Assembly: GCA_013388985.1 (NCBI GenBank)
Contig: JACAEF010000011.1
Span: 1-64,000, forward strand
DNA length: 64,000 bases
Origin: Rhodocyclaceae bacterium
GTDB lineage: Bacteria; Pseudomonadota; Gammaproteobacteria; Burkholderiales; Rhodocyclaceae
Direction: 5' to 3'
Below are positions 27,555-36,684 of this stretch, piece by piece; the stretch's first letter is position 1; every line of letters begins with the position of its first letter. Both the position numbers and the translations under genes were made by a program. The notes beneath the pieces are model-generated. The model was given only the letters and a program-made list of their open reading frames with translations. It was not told where the DNA came from and ran no database searches.

Positions 27555-28729
27555 GATGATTTTTCCGGCTTGCGGCGTTCCTCGGGCTTCGGCTTGTTGC
27601 GGAGGAAACGCTTCTTCGGCGTCACCGCGTGCGCCTCCTCGCGGGAGATGTAGCCCGGATGCAGCGGGTAGCTTGCCCCGCGCTTGGCCTGGCCGAGGCG
27701 AGCGAGCGCGCTCTTGCCAAAGGGGGTCGGCTGGGTCACTTTCTCGATCAGCGGGGTGGCGGCATTGGCGAGCAGGATCGCATACATCACGCCTTCCGGC
27801 AGGCCGCTGTAGTAGCGGATGATGACCGTGAGCAGGCCGATCAGCGCGCCGTAGAGCCACATGCCCTTCGGCGTGACCGGCGAGGTCGCCATGTCGGTGG
27901 CCATATACACCGCGCCGAGGATCAGGCCGCCGGAGAACAGCATGAAGAAGGGATTGGGGAAACGCTCGGGCGAGAGCGCGAACAAGAGCCAGGCGGTGAG
28001 CCCCGCGCTGCCGAGGATCGCCGCCGGGATGCGCCAGTCGAGGAAGCGGCGGAAGGCCAGATAGCTGCCGCACAGCAGGATCAGCAGCGGCGACGGGCCG
28101 ACGGCCATGTGGCCGGACAGCGAGGTCAAGAGCTCCTCGGCGCCGGCGAGCACGCCTTCGAATTTCCATTTGGCGAGCGGCGTCGCCGCGGCGAGCGCGT
28201 CGAGCTGCCGCTCTTTGAGCCAGGGCATCAGGTCCGCGGGCTGCATCAGCGGCCAGGCCAGCGAGGAGGGCACGAACTCGGTGAAGCGGCCGGGCAGGAA
28301 GGACGGCGAGTAGGTGGCGATCGCCTGCGGAAACGCCGCCTGCGCGAAGGCGCGGCCGACCAGCGCCGGGTTGAAGACGTTGAAGCCGATGCCGCCCGTC
28401 AGCGCCTTGCCGAGCGCGATCGCGACAAAGCCGGCGACGGCGCCCATCCACAGCGGGAAGGCGGGTGGCAGCGATAGCGCGAGCAGCAGCCCGGTGATCA
28501 CGGCGGAAAAATCGCCGATGTCGCCAGCCTGCGTGCCGGTCCTGACGAACAGCCGTTCGGTGGCCAGGCAGCTAGCCGTGACGACGAGGAGCGAGGCCAG
28601 GGCGGAGAGGCCGTATTGATAGACGAAGAAGGCGCACACCGGCACGAGCGACCAGACGACATGGCGCATGATCGTTGGAACGCTCCTGGGCGCCTTGATG
28701 TGGGGGGCGGAACGGATTTCGATGGTCAT
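27551..28729 (-). CDS. rnfD: Rnf electron transport complex subunit RnfD
   Basis: 392-aa polytopic subunit homologous to NqrB. GGIGFNVFNPALVGRAF and YMATDMATSPVTPKG are conserved; the Thr of SPVT is the expected covalent FMN site. The last 45 residues are an unusually long basic tail. ATGA overlaps at both ends place it firmly in the operon. Confidence 0.95.
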   Translation of the reverse strand: MTIEIRSAPHIKAPRSVPTIMRHVVWSLVPVCAFFVYQYGLSALASLLVVTASCLATERLFVRTGTQAGDIGDFSAVITGLLLALSLPPAFPLWMGAVAGFVAIALGKALTGGIGFNVFNPALVGRAFAQAAFPQAIATYSPSFLPGRFTEFVPSSLAWPLMQPADLMPWLKERQLDALAAATPLAKWKFEGVLAGAEELLTSLSGHMAVGPSPLLILLCGSYLAFRRFLDWRIPAAILGSAGLTAWLLFALSPERFPNPFFMLFSGGLILGAVYMATDMATSPVTPKGMWLYGALIGLLTVIIRYYSGLPEGVMYAILLANAATPLIEKVTQPTPFGKSALARLGQAKRGASYPLHPGYISREEAHAVTPKKRFLRNKPKPEERRKPEKSS

Positions 28730-30099
28730 GACGATTTCGCGGCGGCGGCCTTTTCACGCAGAATCTGCTTGGCGACGCGGAACTGCTGCACCAGCGGAAT
28801 GTTCGACGGACAGACATAGGAGCAGCAGCCGCACTCGAAGCATTCGCCGAGGTGATACTGCTCGCCCATCAGGTCGTATTCGCGTTTCGCGGCGAGCATG
28901 CCGAGCATCGAGGGATTGAGTCCCATCGGGCAGGATTCGACGCATTCGGCGCACTTGATGCACGGGTAGATCTTGCGGTCTGCGCCGAGCGCGATGTCCT
29001 CGCCGCGCAGCACCACGACGCCGGAGATGCCCTTGGTGACCGGCACGTCGAGGCTTGCCGCCGCCTGGCCCATCATCGGCCCGCCGAGGATCACTTCCTT
29101 GGCCTGCGCCTCGGGCGCGCCGGCGTAATCGAGGATGAAGCGTAACGGCGTGCCGAGCGGCACGATGTAGTCGCCCGGTCGCGCCACCCCCGGCCCGGTG
29201 ATCGTCACGACGCGCTCGGTGAGTCCCCGGCCGCGCGGCAGCAGTTGGCCCAGCGCCGCCAGCGTGCCGACATTGTTGACCACCATCCCCAAGCTGACCG
29301 GCAGGCCGCCGGCCGGAATCTCGACGCCGAACAGCGCCATGATCAGCATCTTCTCGGAACCCTGCGGATACTTGGTCGGCACCAGCTCGGCGTGGATCTC
29401 GCCTTCCGGCAGCGGCCCGCGGCGCGCGAGCGCCGCCCTGATCGCATCGGCGGCATCCGGCTTGTTGTCCTCGATGCCGACGATCGCGCGCTGCGCGCCG
29501 GTGGCGCGCATCGCATAGCGGATGCCCTCGACCAGGTCGTCGGCCTGTTCGACCATCACGCGGTGATCGCAGGTCAGATACGGCTCGCATTCGCAGCCGT
29601 TGACGACGAGCGTGTGCACCTTCGCCTGGCTTGGCACGGTGAGCTTGGCATGGGTCGGGAAGGCCGCGCCGCCCAGGCCCACCATGCCGGTGTCCCAGAT
29701 CGCCTGGAGAAGGTCCTGGGCGCTGGCGTTGGAGAGATCGCGCGGCTGGCCCCAGAGGTCTTCCTGCGTCGCGCCGGGGTGGGCGCGGATCACGATCGAC
29801 TCGACCCACGGCCCGCGCATGCCGGGTCGCAGGCCGATGAACTCGACCACGCCGGTCACCGGCGCGTGATGCGGCACGGAGAGCCAGTCGTCCGCCTTCG
29901 CGATCGGCTGGCCGCGCACCACCTCCTCGCCGACCCGGACGATCGGCCGCGGCGGCTTGCCGATGTGCTGCGAGAGCGGCACGATCACACGCGGCGGAAA
30001 CGGCAGCCGGCGGATCTTCGTCCGTGCGGTGAGTTTGCATTGCGGCGGATGCACGCCACGCTGGAAGGCCTCGCCGCGAAAGTAGGAGAGAAGACGCAT
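28726..30099 (-). CDS. rnfC: Rnf electron transport complex subunit RnfC
   Basis: 457-aa peripheral subunit that handles NAD(H). It contains the Rossmann/FMN region (VGLGGAAFPTHAKL, NGCECEPYLTCDHR), an SLBB-like segment, and two [4Fe-4S] motifs, CIKCAECVESCP and CFECGCCSYVCP. It has the short C-terminus and lacks the Ala-rich repeat tail of E. coli RnfC/RsxC. Confidence 0.96.
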   Translation of the reverse strand: MRLLSYFRGEAFQRGVHPPQCKLTARTKIRRLPFPPRVIVPLSQHIGKPPRPIVRVGEEVVRGQPIAKADDWLSVPHHAPVTGVVEFIGLRPGMRGPWVESIVIRAHPGATQEDLWGQPRDLSNASAQDLLQAIWDTGMVGLGGAAFPTHAKLTVPSQAKVHTLVVNGCECEPYLTCDHRVMVEQADDLVEGIRYAMRATGAQRAIVGIEDNKPDAADAIRAALARRGPLPEGEIHAELVPTKYPQGSEKMLIMALFGVEIPAGGLPVSLGMVVNNVGTLAALGQLLPRGRGLTERVVTITGPGVARPGDYIVPLGTPLRFILDYAGAPEAQAKEVILGGPMMGQAAASLDVPVTKGISGVVVLRGEDIALGADRKIYPCIKCAECVESCPMGLNPSMLGMLAAKREYDLMGEQYHLGECFECGCCSYVCPSNIPLVQQFRVAKQILREKAAAAKSS

Positions 30100-30102
30100 C
30101 GC

Positions 30103-33100
30103 TCAGTTGAACTTCGCCGCCCGCGCCATCAGCTTCTCGATGCCCGGCTCGCTCATGTTCCACGGCGTGCCCGGATGGATGCAGCCCGCCGTGCATTTCT
30201 CCGCCGCCTTGACGATGTCGGCGAATTTCGCGCCTTTCGGGTTGATGACGATCGCCAGCTTCTGCTCGTTGTAGGCGAACACCTGCGGCGCGAGGTTGAT
30301 GCACTCGTCGCAGGCCGTGCACTCCGGCGTCTCGATCCAGACCGGTTCGTAATCGCCACCCGCCGCGGCGCCGCTTTCGGCCGCCTGCTGCAAAGTCGGC
30401 GCTGGCGAGACGGCACCCGGAGCGAAATCGCTGCCGGCGAGCCCCAGCGTGTTGCTGATCTTGGCCAGCAGATCGGCGCGCACGCGCTCGGCGATCGCCG
30501 CGGTATCCACGGGCTGTGCATCGAGTCCGGCGATGTTGCGCAACTGGCGCCAGAACGCGAGGCGCTCCTCGGTCGAGCGCACCATGTCCTCGGTGACCAA
30601 CAGGCGCATCAGACGGTTCTTCGCATCGACGGCCCAGATGAACGGGAACTTGCCCTCGCGCTCGTCCTCGTCGAGGGCGATGAAGTCGGCCAGGAGCACC
30701 ATGTTCTCGTTCCAGGTCTCCGGCGGCGCCTTCTTGAAATGCTTGAGGAAGCGCGCCTCGGTGGCGGCGAAGTCGGCGAAGGTCATCGGCAGGGTCATGC
30801 TCTGCTCGTGTCCTGCCTCGTCGCGGTATTTGAGCGTGTAGGTCGGCCAGTCGGCCTCCAGCGCCGGGTTGCCTTCCAGGCTCACCGTCTCGTGGAAGGT
30901 GGTGCCCAGATCGGGGTTGAAGCGGAACAGCGGATAGGCACGGCTTTCCACCGCGAGCTTGCTCTGATCGACGCTCCTGTCGTCGCCGACGCCATGCTCG
31001 GGCGGGCAGACCGCGTAGATGTTGAACAGCGCCGGGCGGCGGCTGTTCAAGCCGTCGATGTAGCTCTCCAAGAGGTGATTGACGTGGGCGATCGTGCCTT
31101 GCATCACATACGCGGTGCGATGCGCCATGCCGATCAGCGAAATCTCCTTGCGCGTCTCCTGCTTGCCGCGTTGCGCCGGGCCGAAGGCGGCCATGTCGGA
31201 GACTTGGGAAATGAAGCCCGAGGTGCAGGCTTGCCCGCCGGTGTTCGAATACACCTGCGTATCGACCACCAGCACCTTGATCGGCATGCCCGACATCAAG
31301 GCGCGCGAGAGGTTCTGGAAGCCGATGTCGTACATCGCGCCATCGCCGCCCAGCGCGACGACCGGCGGGCAGAGCAGCCACTCCTCCTCGGAAAAGTCAT
31401 GCCAGGTGAAGCGGCGGAAGAAGTCGTCGTCGCGGTCCGGCAGATAGTCGCCGGCCAGCTCCTTCTCGGCCATGCGCACGGCCTTGAAGCCTTCGGCCAT
31501 CTTCGCCATGTGCCCCTCGAACAGGCCCATCGCCACGGACGGCGAATCCTGGAAGAGATGCGAGGTCCACGGGAAGGGATAGGGGTGGAACGGATACGTC
31601 GAGCCCCACACCGAGGTGCAGCCGGTCGAGTTGACGATGCCCATTTCGGCGCGGCCGCGGCCGGTCGGGCCGGCGACATAGCGCCAACGCAGATCCTTGA
31701 GCTTCTCGATCAGCTGGGCGGTGTTCTTGACCCAGACCGGATCGAGCAGCTGCGAGGGCTTGTTCTCGGTGAGCTTGGCGGCCAGATTCGAGAGTGTCAG
31801 ATCGTGCTGGCCGGTCGCCTCCACCGCGCGCACCACCGCGCTGGTGTCGGTGAGATCGACGGCGGAGGCGAGCTTGATGCGCATGTGCTGTTCGAGCCGC
31901 GCGATCAGGTCGTCGAGCTTGGCGACGAAGGCCGCCACGCGCGGCTGCATCAGTGCCGTCACCGTCGAGGTGAACAGGTGGATCGCGGTCTTCTCGCCGC
32001 AGCCCAGACACGCCCCGTCGCCGCAGTTCATCGAGTTGTAGTTGTGCTTGTCGAGCAGCAGGGTCTCCAGCGCGCCGATCTTTTCGTCCAGACTCTCGAT
32101 GCGGCTGTACTCCTTCGGCGTGGTCGGCAGGTCGAGCCAGAAGTTCCAGTCGCGGCGCAGCCGGTCGACCGTTTCATCGGTCTGCGTCACCATCTTCAGC
32201 GCGTCGTCCTCGCAGACCGTCACGCACAAGGCGCAGGCCTTGCAGGTGTAGGGGTTGATGGTGATCGAGAACAGCCCGCCGCTGCCCTTGGCCTTTTTCT
32301 CCTTCAGGCTCCAGTAGGGCTTGGTGGTGGCGAACTGGAAGTCGCCGAGCTCCTGGGTGAACAGCTTGAACTCGGCGCCCATCTTTTCCCAGTCGTCCTC
32401 GTCCGCCTCGGCGATGGTTTCCTCGATCGCCTTGTCGATCAGCGGCCGCACCGCGACGCCGTCGCTGGTGCCGATCAGCGCGCGCAGCTTCTTCTCCAGC
32501 GTGCGCACGCCGCGACGCAGGAAGCGGGTCGGCGTGCCGGCGGTCTCGATGCGGTTGACGACGGTGGTGAAGACATCGCCGATCGTGCTCACCAGGCCGG
32601 GGATCGCCGAATCGGGGCACTCGGTATAGCAGTTGCCGCAGGCGGTGCAGTTCTCGGCGATCCACACCGGATGCTCGAAGCGGATGCCGGTCATGTCGCG
32701 GAACACGCCGGTCGCCGCCGGCATCAACGACGTGCCGATGAACGGGTCGACGAGGTTGTCCGAGCCTTTGCCGGTCAGATAGAAGTGGCCGGTCTGCTCC
32801 CAGAAGCGGTGGATGTCGGCGACGCGGCCGTCGGCGGCGGGCAGTTCCTTGAGCATCACCGGCAGGCCGACGTCCTTCTTGAGAAGCTGCCTGCGCGTCT
32901 TGCCGACTTCCTTGTCGGTGATTTCCTTGAGCTCGGTGTAGCCGCGCTTGACGACACGCAGGTTGTCCTGCACGACGCGCGCGCCCTTGGATCCGAACTT
33001 GGCATCGAGCTGCGCCTCGATCGCGGCGAATAGGGTTTCCTCGCTCAGGCCGGCATTCGCCATCGTCGGACTGGCGGCGAAGAACGCGCCCTGGAAGGCG

Positions 33101-35031
33101 ATGCCCTGCATGCGCAACTGCAGCTCGGGCGAGCCCGCCTCCTCGCGCGCGATCTGGAAGGCATCGAGGTAGAAGACGCGGATCTCGTTGTCGACGATGA
33201 ACTTCTGCGCCCAGACCGGGAAGCTCGCCCAAGTCTCGTCGCCGAGGTTCGACTGGATGATGAACACGCCGCCCTTCTTCAGACCCGAGAGCGGGTTACT
33301 GTGGCCGAAGACGTTCGGGTCGGGCGAGAGCACGACATCGACATAGGTGTATTCGCAGTTGATGCGGATCGGCTCCGGCGCGGCGGAAAGGTAATAGGTG
33401 GTCGGCTGGCCCTTCTTCTCCGAGCCGTATTTCGGGTTGGCCTTGATGTCCCAGCCCAGGAGCTCGAACAGCGTCATCGCCAGGTTCTTGCCGGTGGTGA
33501 TCGCGCCCCAGCCGCCCACCGAGTGCATGCGCACGGTGATCGCGCCCTTGGGCAGCAGGTTCGGATTTTCCGAGCCGCGGATCGCCAGCGCGCGGATCTG
33601 CGGATATTTCTCCTGCAGCTCCTGCTGATGCACCTCGTCCTTCGGATTGAGCGGGTCGCGCACGAAGTCGACCGACAGATAGTAGAACTTGCGCTGCGCG
33701 CCGCCGGGCAGCATGTTCTCGACCGCGGCGATCAGCCCCTCGGGTTGCAGGTCGCGCGAGCCCAGGCCATAGCAGCCGGAGTAGAGGCGCGGCATTTCGC
33801 TGGCGGCGAAGCTCGCGTAGCCGGGATAGGGCTTGTCGTCCCCCGAGGCCAAACCGTTCTCGAGGCACTTGGTGACCGTCGCGCGCACTTCGCGCATCAG
33901 CGGCAGATCCTCGGCGAGCGGCTGGTCGGTGCGCTCGAGCACCGCCACGCCCTTCTTGCCGCGCAATACCTTGCCGAGCAGGTCGCCCGGGAAAGGCCGA
34001 TACATCGTCACATTCACCACGCCGACCTTGAGGCCGCGCGTCTCGCGCAGATAGTCGGCCACACACTCGGCCTGCACCACCATGCTGCCCATGCCGACGA
34101 TCAGCCAGTCGGCATCTTCGGTCCTGTAAGTGGAAATGCGGCCGTAGTGCCGTCCCGTCAGCGCCGAGTATTCGGCCATGCAGGCGTCGGTGATCTGCTC
34201 GATGTGGTCGAAGAAATAGGGGCGCTGGCCGGCGGTGGCCTGCATGTAGGCATCCTGGTTCTGCACCACGCCGGAGACGAGCGGCACATCGACATCCCAG
34301 ATCGCCGGCACGCGGCGGCGCTTCGGCCCGTAGAGCATCGCCTGCGCGGGTGTCGGCGTGTCGATGATGTCGTCGGGCCGGCCGACGAACTCCTCGATCA
34401 GCTCGCGTTCCGGAAGCAGCGCCGATTCGATCAGATGCGTGGTGAGAAAGCCATCCTGGCCGACGATCGCGGGGGTGAGCGAGAGCTCGGCGATTTTGCG
34501 CGCGATCAGGTTGAGGTCGGCGCACTCGGTGGCGTTCTTCGCCATCACCTGGATGAAGCCGGTGTCATCGACGCAGTGGTAGTCGTCGTGGCTGCAATGC
34601 ACGTTCAAGGACGCCTTGGTGATCGCGCGGCAGCCCATGTTGAGCACATAAGGCAGGCGTTTTCCCACCGCGCCATAGAGCGATTCGTGCATGAACGCGA
34701 CCCCCTGCGCCGAGGAGAAGTTCGTCGCCCGCAGGCCCGCCATCGCCATGCCGGCCGTTACCCCCGCCGCGGCGTGCTCGGATTCGGGCTCGATGAATAC
34801 CAGCGGGCGCCGGGAAATGTTCAGATGTCCCTTGGCGACCTCATCGGCCCAGTATTCGCCCATCTGCGTCGAAGGCGTGATCGGATAGGCGCCGGCGGCA
34901 TCCGAGGCCTCGCGCTCGACGTGGATGATCGCGGTGTTGCCATCGACGGCGTCGCGGATGCCCGGATACTTCACCTGCGGGGTGGCCTGGCCGCTCTCGC
35001 TCTTGTCGGACTTGAACAGTTTCATCAACAT
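30103..35031 (-). CDS. Giant 2-oxoacid:ferredoxin oxidoreductase (NifJ/PFOR-like) with extra C-terminal ferredoxin domain
   Basis: 1642 aa, about 400 longer than usual NifJ/PFOR. Order: pyrimidine-binding domain (AYPITPSTQMGEYW, about 1-480), gamma domain (about 490-720), a ferredoxin domain with CTACGNCYTECPDSAIPG and CKACALCVTVCEDDALK (about 830-1000), TPP domain with CLGCGEKTA, GGDGAMYDIGFQN and SNTGGQACTSG, then an extra region. It ends in a third ferredoxin-like motif (CTACDECINLAPQVF and CTAGCIHPG, last 80 residues) after an Ala/Gly/Pro linker containing a family B repeat. It should oxidise pyruvate or another 2-oxoacid to an acyl-CoA. Lying between rnfB and rnfC, it very likely feeds Rnf with ferredoxin electrons. 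Confidence 0.92.
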   Translation of the reverse strand: MLMKLFKSDKSESGQATPQVKYPGIRDAVDGNTAIIHVEREASDAAGAYPITPSTQMGEYWADEVAKGHLNISRRPLVFIEPESEHAAAGVTAGMAMAGLRATNFSSAQGVAFMHESLYGAVGKRLPYVLNMGCRAITKASLNVHCSHDDYHCVDDTGFIQVMAKNATECADLNLIARKIAELSLTPAIVGQDGFLTTHLIESALLPERELIEEFVGRPDDIIDTPTPAQAMLYGPKRRRVPAIWDVDVPLVSGVVQNQDAYMQATAGQRPYFFDHIEQITDACMAEYSALTGRHYGRISTYRTEDADWLIVGMGSMVVQAECVADYLRETRGLKVGVVNVTMYRPFPGDLLGKVLRGKKGVAVLERTDQPLAEDLPLMREVRATVTKCLENGLASGDDKPYPGYASFAASEMPRLYSGCYGLGSRDLQPEGLIAAVENMLPGGAQRKFYYLSVDFVRDPLNPKDEVHQQELQEKYPQIRALAIRGSENPNLLPKGAITVRMHSVGGWGAITTGKNLAMTLFELLGWDIKANPKYGSEKKGQPTTYYLSAAPEPIRINCEYTYVDVVLSPDPNVFGHSNPLSGLKKGGVFIIQSNLGDETWASFPVWAQKFIVDNEIRVFYLDAFQIAREEAGSPELQLRMQGIAFQGAFFAASPTMANAGLSEETLFAAIEAQLDAKFGSKGARVVQDNLRVVKRGYTELKEITDKEVGKTRRQLLKKDVGLPVMLKELPAADGRVADIHRFWEQTGHFYLTGKGSDNLVDPFIGTSLMPAATGVFRDMTGIRFEHPVWIAENCTACGNCYTECPDSAIPGLVSTIGDVFTTVVNRIETAGTPTRFLRRGVRTLEKKLRALIGTSDGVAVRPLIDKAIEETIAEADEDDWEKMGAEFKLFTQELGDFQFATTKPYWSLKEKKAKGSGGLFSITINPYTCKACALCVTVCEDDALKMVTQTDETVDRLRRDWNFWLDLPTTPKEYSRIESLDEKIGALETLLLDKHNYNSMNCGDGACLGCGEKTAIHLFTSTVTALMQPRVAAFVAKLDDLIARLEQHMRIKLASAVDLTDTSAVVRAVEATGQHDLTLSNLAAKLTENKPSQLLDPVWVKNTAQLIEKLKDLRWRYVAGPTGRGRAEMGIVNSTGCTSVWGSTYPFHPYPFPWTSHLFQDSPSVAMGLFEGHMAKMAEGFKAVRMAEKELAGDYLPDRDDDFFRRFTWHDFSEEEWLLCPPVVALGGDGAMYDIGFQNLSRALMSGMPIKVLVVDTQVYSNTGGQACTSGFISQVSDMAAFGPAQRGKQETRKEISLIGMAHRTAYVMQGTIAHVNHLLESYIDGLNSRRPALFNIYAVCPPEHGVGDDRSVDQSKLAVESRAYPLFRFNPDLGTTFHETVSLEGNPALEADWPTYTLKYRDEAGHEQSMTLPMTFADFAATEARFLKHFKKAPPETWNENMVLLADFIALDEDEREGKFPFIWAVDAKNRLMRLLVTEDMVRSTEERLAFWRQLRNIAGLDAQPVDTAAIAERVRADLLAKISNTLGLAGSDFAPGAVSPAPTLQQAAESGAAAGGDYEPVWIETPECTACDECINLAPQVFAYNEQKLAIVINPKGAKFADIVKAAEKCTAGCIHPGTPWNMSEPGIEKLMARAAKFN
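30391..30418 (+). repeat. Family B repeat, in frame (antisense) in the oxidoreductase gene
   Basis: Opposite orientation to the gene, so read as AVSPAPTL in the flexible linker just before the extra C-terminal ferredoxin domain. Confidence 0.8.
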
Positions 35032-35071
35032 TTCTCCACTCCCTCTGGTTGAGGATTGTCATATTGAAATC

Positions 35072-35214
35072 GAAACCTTTGCCCAGCGCCGCGAGCGGGA
35101 TGAGATGCAAGGCGCACGGAGCGCAGGATGCGAGACATACCTGCCAGGTAGGCGAGCATCCGAGCACCGGGCAACAACGCAGATCGCCCGCGCAGCAAGT
35201 TGGGCAAAGGTTTC
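35072..35214 (-). repeat. Family A element, copy 4 (rnfB / oxidoreductase junction)
   Basis: Arms GAAACCTTTGCCCAG (35072-35086) and 35200-35214 match at 14 of 15 pairs. Read leftward, the core of about 112 bp has the inner hairpin TACCTG-G-CAGGTA and the second stem GGATG/CATCC. The element begins four bases after the rnfB stop and has the same orientation as the operon, so it is transcribed between rnfB and the oxidoreductase gene. Confidence 0.82.
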
Positions 35215-35218
35215 CTAT

Positions 35219-36097
35219 TCATTGCAGAAGCGGCAGAGCATCCTGCCGCAGTATCTTCTTCGCGGCCGCGCCCTTGACCGCCTTGTTCGGCGTTTCGAAC
35301 CAGACGATCGCACCGGTCGGACAGCGCTCGATCGGCCCGCGCGTGGCCCAGGCATTCAGCTCGTAGCGGATCGTCGCCAGATTGTTGTCGAGGCGGATCA
35401 GGCCGGGCGCGGCATCGGCGACACACCTGCCGCAGGCGGTGCAGGCGACTTCGCAGGCCCTTTCGGCGGTGTCGCCATCGGCGTGGTTCTTGCAGGCCAC
35501 CCACAGCTTGCGGCTGACAGGCTCCAGAGAAAACAGACCCTTGGGACAGACCTCGACGCAATCGTTGCAGGCGGTGCACTTGTCGGCATCGACCACCGGT
35601 AACCCATGCTCGTCGAGATGCAGCGCGTCGAAATCGCACACCGCCTCGCAGTCGCCCAAGCCCAGACAGCCCCAGGCGCATTCCTTGCCACCGCCGCCGA
35701 CCACCGCCGCGGCGCGGCAGGTCTTGAGGCCGGCATAGCGCGCGCGCAGGAACGCCACATGGCGGCCGCCAGCGCAGGCGAGCCGCGCAACCTTCTTTTC
35801 GATGTTGCCGGGATCGACGCCGAGCAGGTTCGCGATGTCCTTGCGCTGTTGCGGCGAACTCACCGTGCATTGCGCGGGCACCACCTCGCCCGCCACCACC
35901 TTTTCGGCAAAGCCGCGGCAGCCCGGCTGGCCACAGGCGCCGCAATTCGATTTGGGCAGGAGTTCCTCCACCTGCTCGATGCGCGGATCTTCATGGACGA
36001 AGAGCTTGCGATTGGCGAACGCGAGCAAGGCGGCCAGGGTAACCCCCAGCACGGCCATGAACCCGCCCGCCACAGCCAGACTCGACACCGATTCCAT
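35219..36097 (-). CDS. rnfB: Rnf electron transport complex subunit RnfB
   Basis: 292-aa ferredoxin-like subunit. An N-terminal membrane anchor (about residues 8-28) is followed by the Fe-S domain NCGACGQPGCRGFAEK, a central stretch with several Cys (KTCRAAAVVGG, CAWGCLGLGDCEAVC), CTACNDCVEVCP and a last motif CEVACTACGRCVADAAP. It takes electrons from ferredoxin. It is the first gene of the operon, separated from the rest by a family A element. The extended C-terminus (about 80 residues past E. coli length as I recall it) is noteworthy. Confidence 0.94.
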   Translation of the reverse strand: MESVSSLAVAGGFMAVLGVTLAALLAFANRKLFVHEDPRIEQVEELLPKSNCGACGQPGCRGFAEKVVAGEVVPAQCTVSSPQQRKDIANLLGVDPGNIEKKVARLACAGGRHVAFLRARYAGLKTCRAAAVVGGGGKECAWGCLGLGDCEAVCDFDALHLDEHGLPVVDADKCTACNDCVEVCPKGLFSLEPVSRKLWVACKNHADGDTAERACEVACTACGRCVADAAPGLIRLDNNLATIRYELNAWATRGPIERCPTGAIVWFETPNKAVKGAAAKKILRQDALPLLQ

Positions 36098-36355
36098 GAA
36101 ACTCGCACCACCCCGATAAAATTGGCGCGCCGCAACATCCGCGCCGTGATCAAAAAAACCCTGCGCACCCGCTCACCCCTCGGCGAAGGGTGAGCATCTC
36201 GCGCACAGCGAATTCCGGCTGCCCGAAACACACGCCTTGCGGGCATGTGCCTCGGCAGCCATCACGGCGCGGCCGGTGGTTTTCCGGCCGACGGGGCGAA
36301 AAGGCGGCGTATCACCTTTTCAGACTGTCACACGCAGGGTTGCGCCCGGCGCGTG
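36098..36355 (-). promoter_or_regulatory. Long structured 5' leader and promoter of the rnf operon
   Basis: Read leftward, a -10 box TATACT lies at about 36369-36374 with a weak -35 TTGCTG 18 bp upstream, giving a start near 36360 and a leader of about 260 nt. The leader contains a nested hairpin (GGCTGCC ... GGCAGCC around CACATGCC/GGCGTGTG, about 36219-36262) and a GCTCACCC/GGGTGAGC hairpin (about 36170-36194), with a run of seven T about 15 bases after it. This looks like a leader with an attenuator. I could not match it to a known riboswitch. Confidence 0.45.
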
Positions 36356-36484
36356 TTCGTGACGACGAAAGTATAGGTAATTTTGTCGCAGCGCAGCAAA
36401 CAATGGTTTTTATGCAGAGAATAGAAACCACTTTTGGAGCAGGGGCGACTGTGGGATGCCGTCCCGTCAGCGCCGAATTTCTAC
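36356..36484. other. Remaining divergent intergenic DNA between rnfB and ccmA
   Basis: Together with the leader and the family A and B repeats, this fills the 587-bp gap. Apart from the proposed rnf promoter and a family B repeat at 36455-36480, I see no gene in it. Confidence 0.4.
36455..36480 (-). repeat. Family B repeat, intergenic
   Basis: Reverse copy, GCCGTCCCGTCAGCGCCGA, lying five bases from the arm of family A copy 3; the two families are adjacent here as they are at hemW. Confidence 0.75.
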
Positions 36485-36485
36485 A

Positions 36486-36628
36486 GGGCGCCTCGAAAAA
36501 CCGTCGCGAGCGGGTGGAGGGCAAGGCGCACGGAGCGCAGCGACCGAGACATATCAAGGTGATAGGCGAGGAAGCGAGCACCGCGCAACGCGAGCCTAGG
36601 GCCGCGCAGCAGGTTATTCGAGGTGCCC
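36486..36628 (-). repeat. Family A element, copy 3
   Basis: Arms GGGCGCCTCGAAAAACC (36486-36502) and 36612-36628 pair at 15 of 17 positions. Read leftward, the 109-bp core is about 80% like copy 2, with inner hairpin TATCA-CCT-TGATA and a GCGC-TCCGT-GCGC hairpin. It is the only copy not lying just after a stop codon; it sits upstream of the rnf promoter and ccmA. Confidence 0.82.
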
Positions 36629-36658
36629 AACAAGTTGATGCCCGTTAAGTCTTTTCCT

Positions 36659-36679
36659 GCGCATTCAGGCAAAATGCGC
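36659..36679 (+). promoter_or_regulatory. Hairpin before ccmA start
   Basis: GCGCATT-N7-AATGCGC, a perfect 7-bp stem ending five bases before the ccmA ATG. It could block ribosome access or mark the transcript start; no clear Shine-Dalgarno is seen. Confidence 0.4.
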
Positions 36680-36684
36680 CTCCC

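Noticed and set aside
29245-33033. Very long open frame (1262 codons) on the plus strand opposite the oxidoreductase and rnfC genes.
   Set aside because: Its translation is His/Arg/Asp/Ala-rich shadow sequence typical of the antisense of a high-GC gene; the minus-strand frame has all enzyme motifs.
36160-36350. Assigning the rnfB leader to a known riboswitch class (molybdenum cofactor, FMN, cobalamin, c-di-GMP).
   Set aside because: I compared remembered core motifs and found no convincing match; only generic hairpins can be claimed.
36190-36648. Plus-strand open frame of about 150 codons upstream of ccmA.
   Set aside because: It runs through the family B and A repeats and has no recognisable domain or ribosome-binding site.
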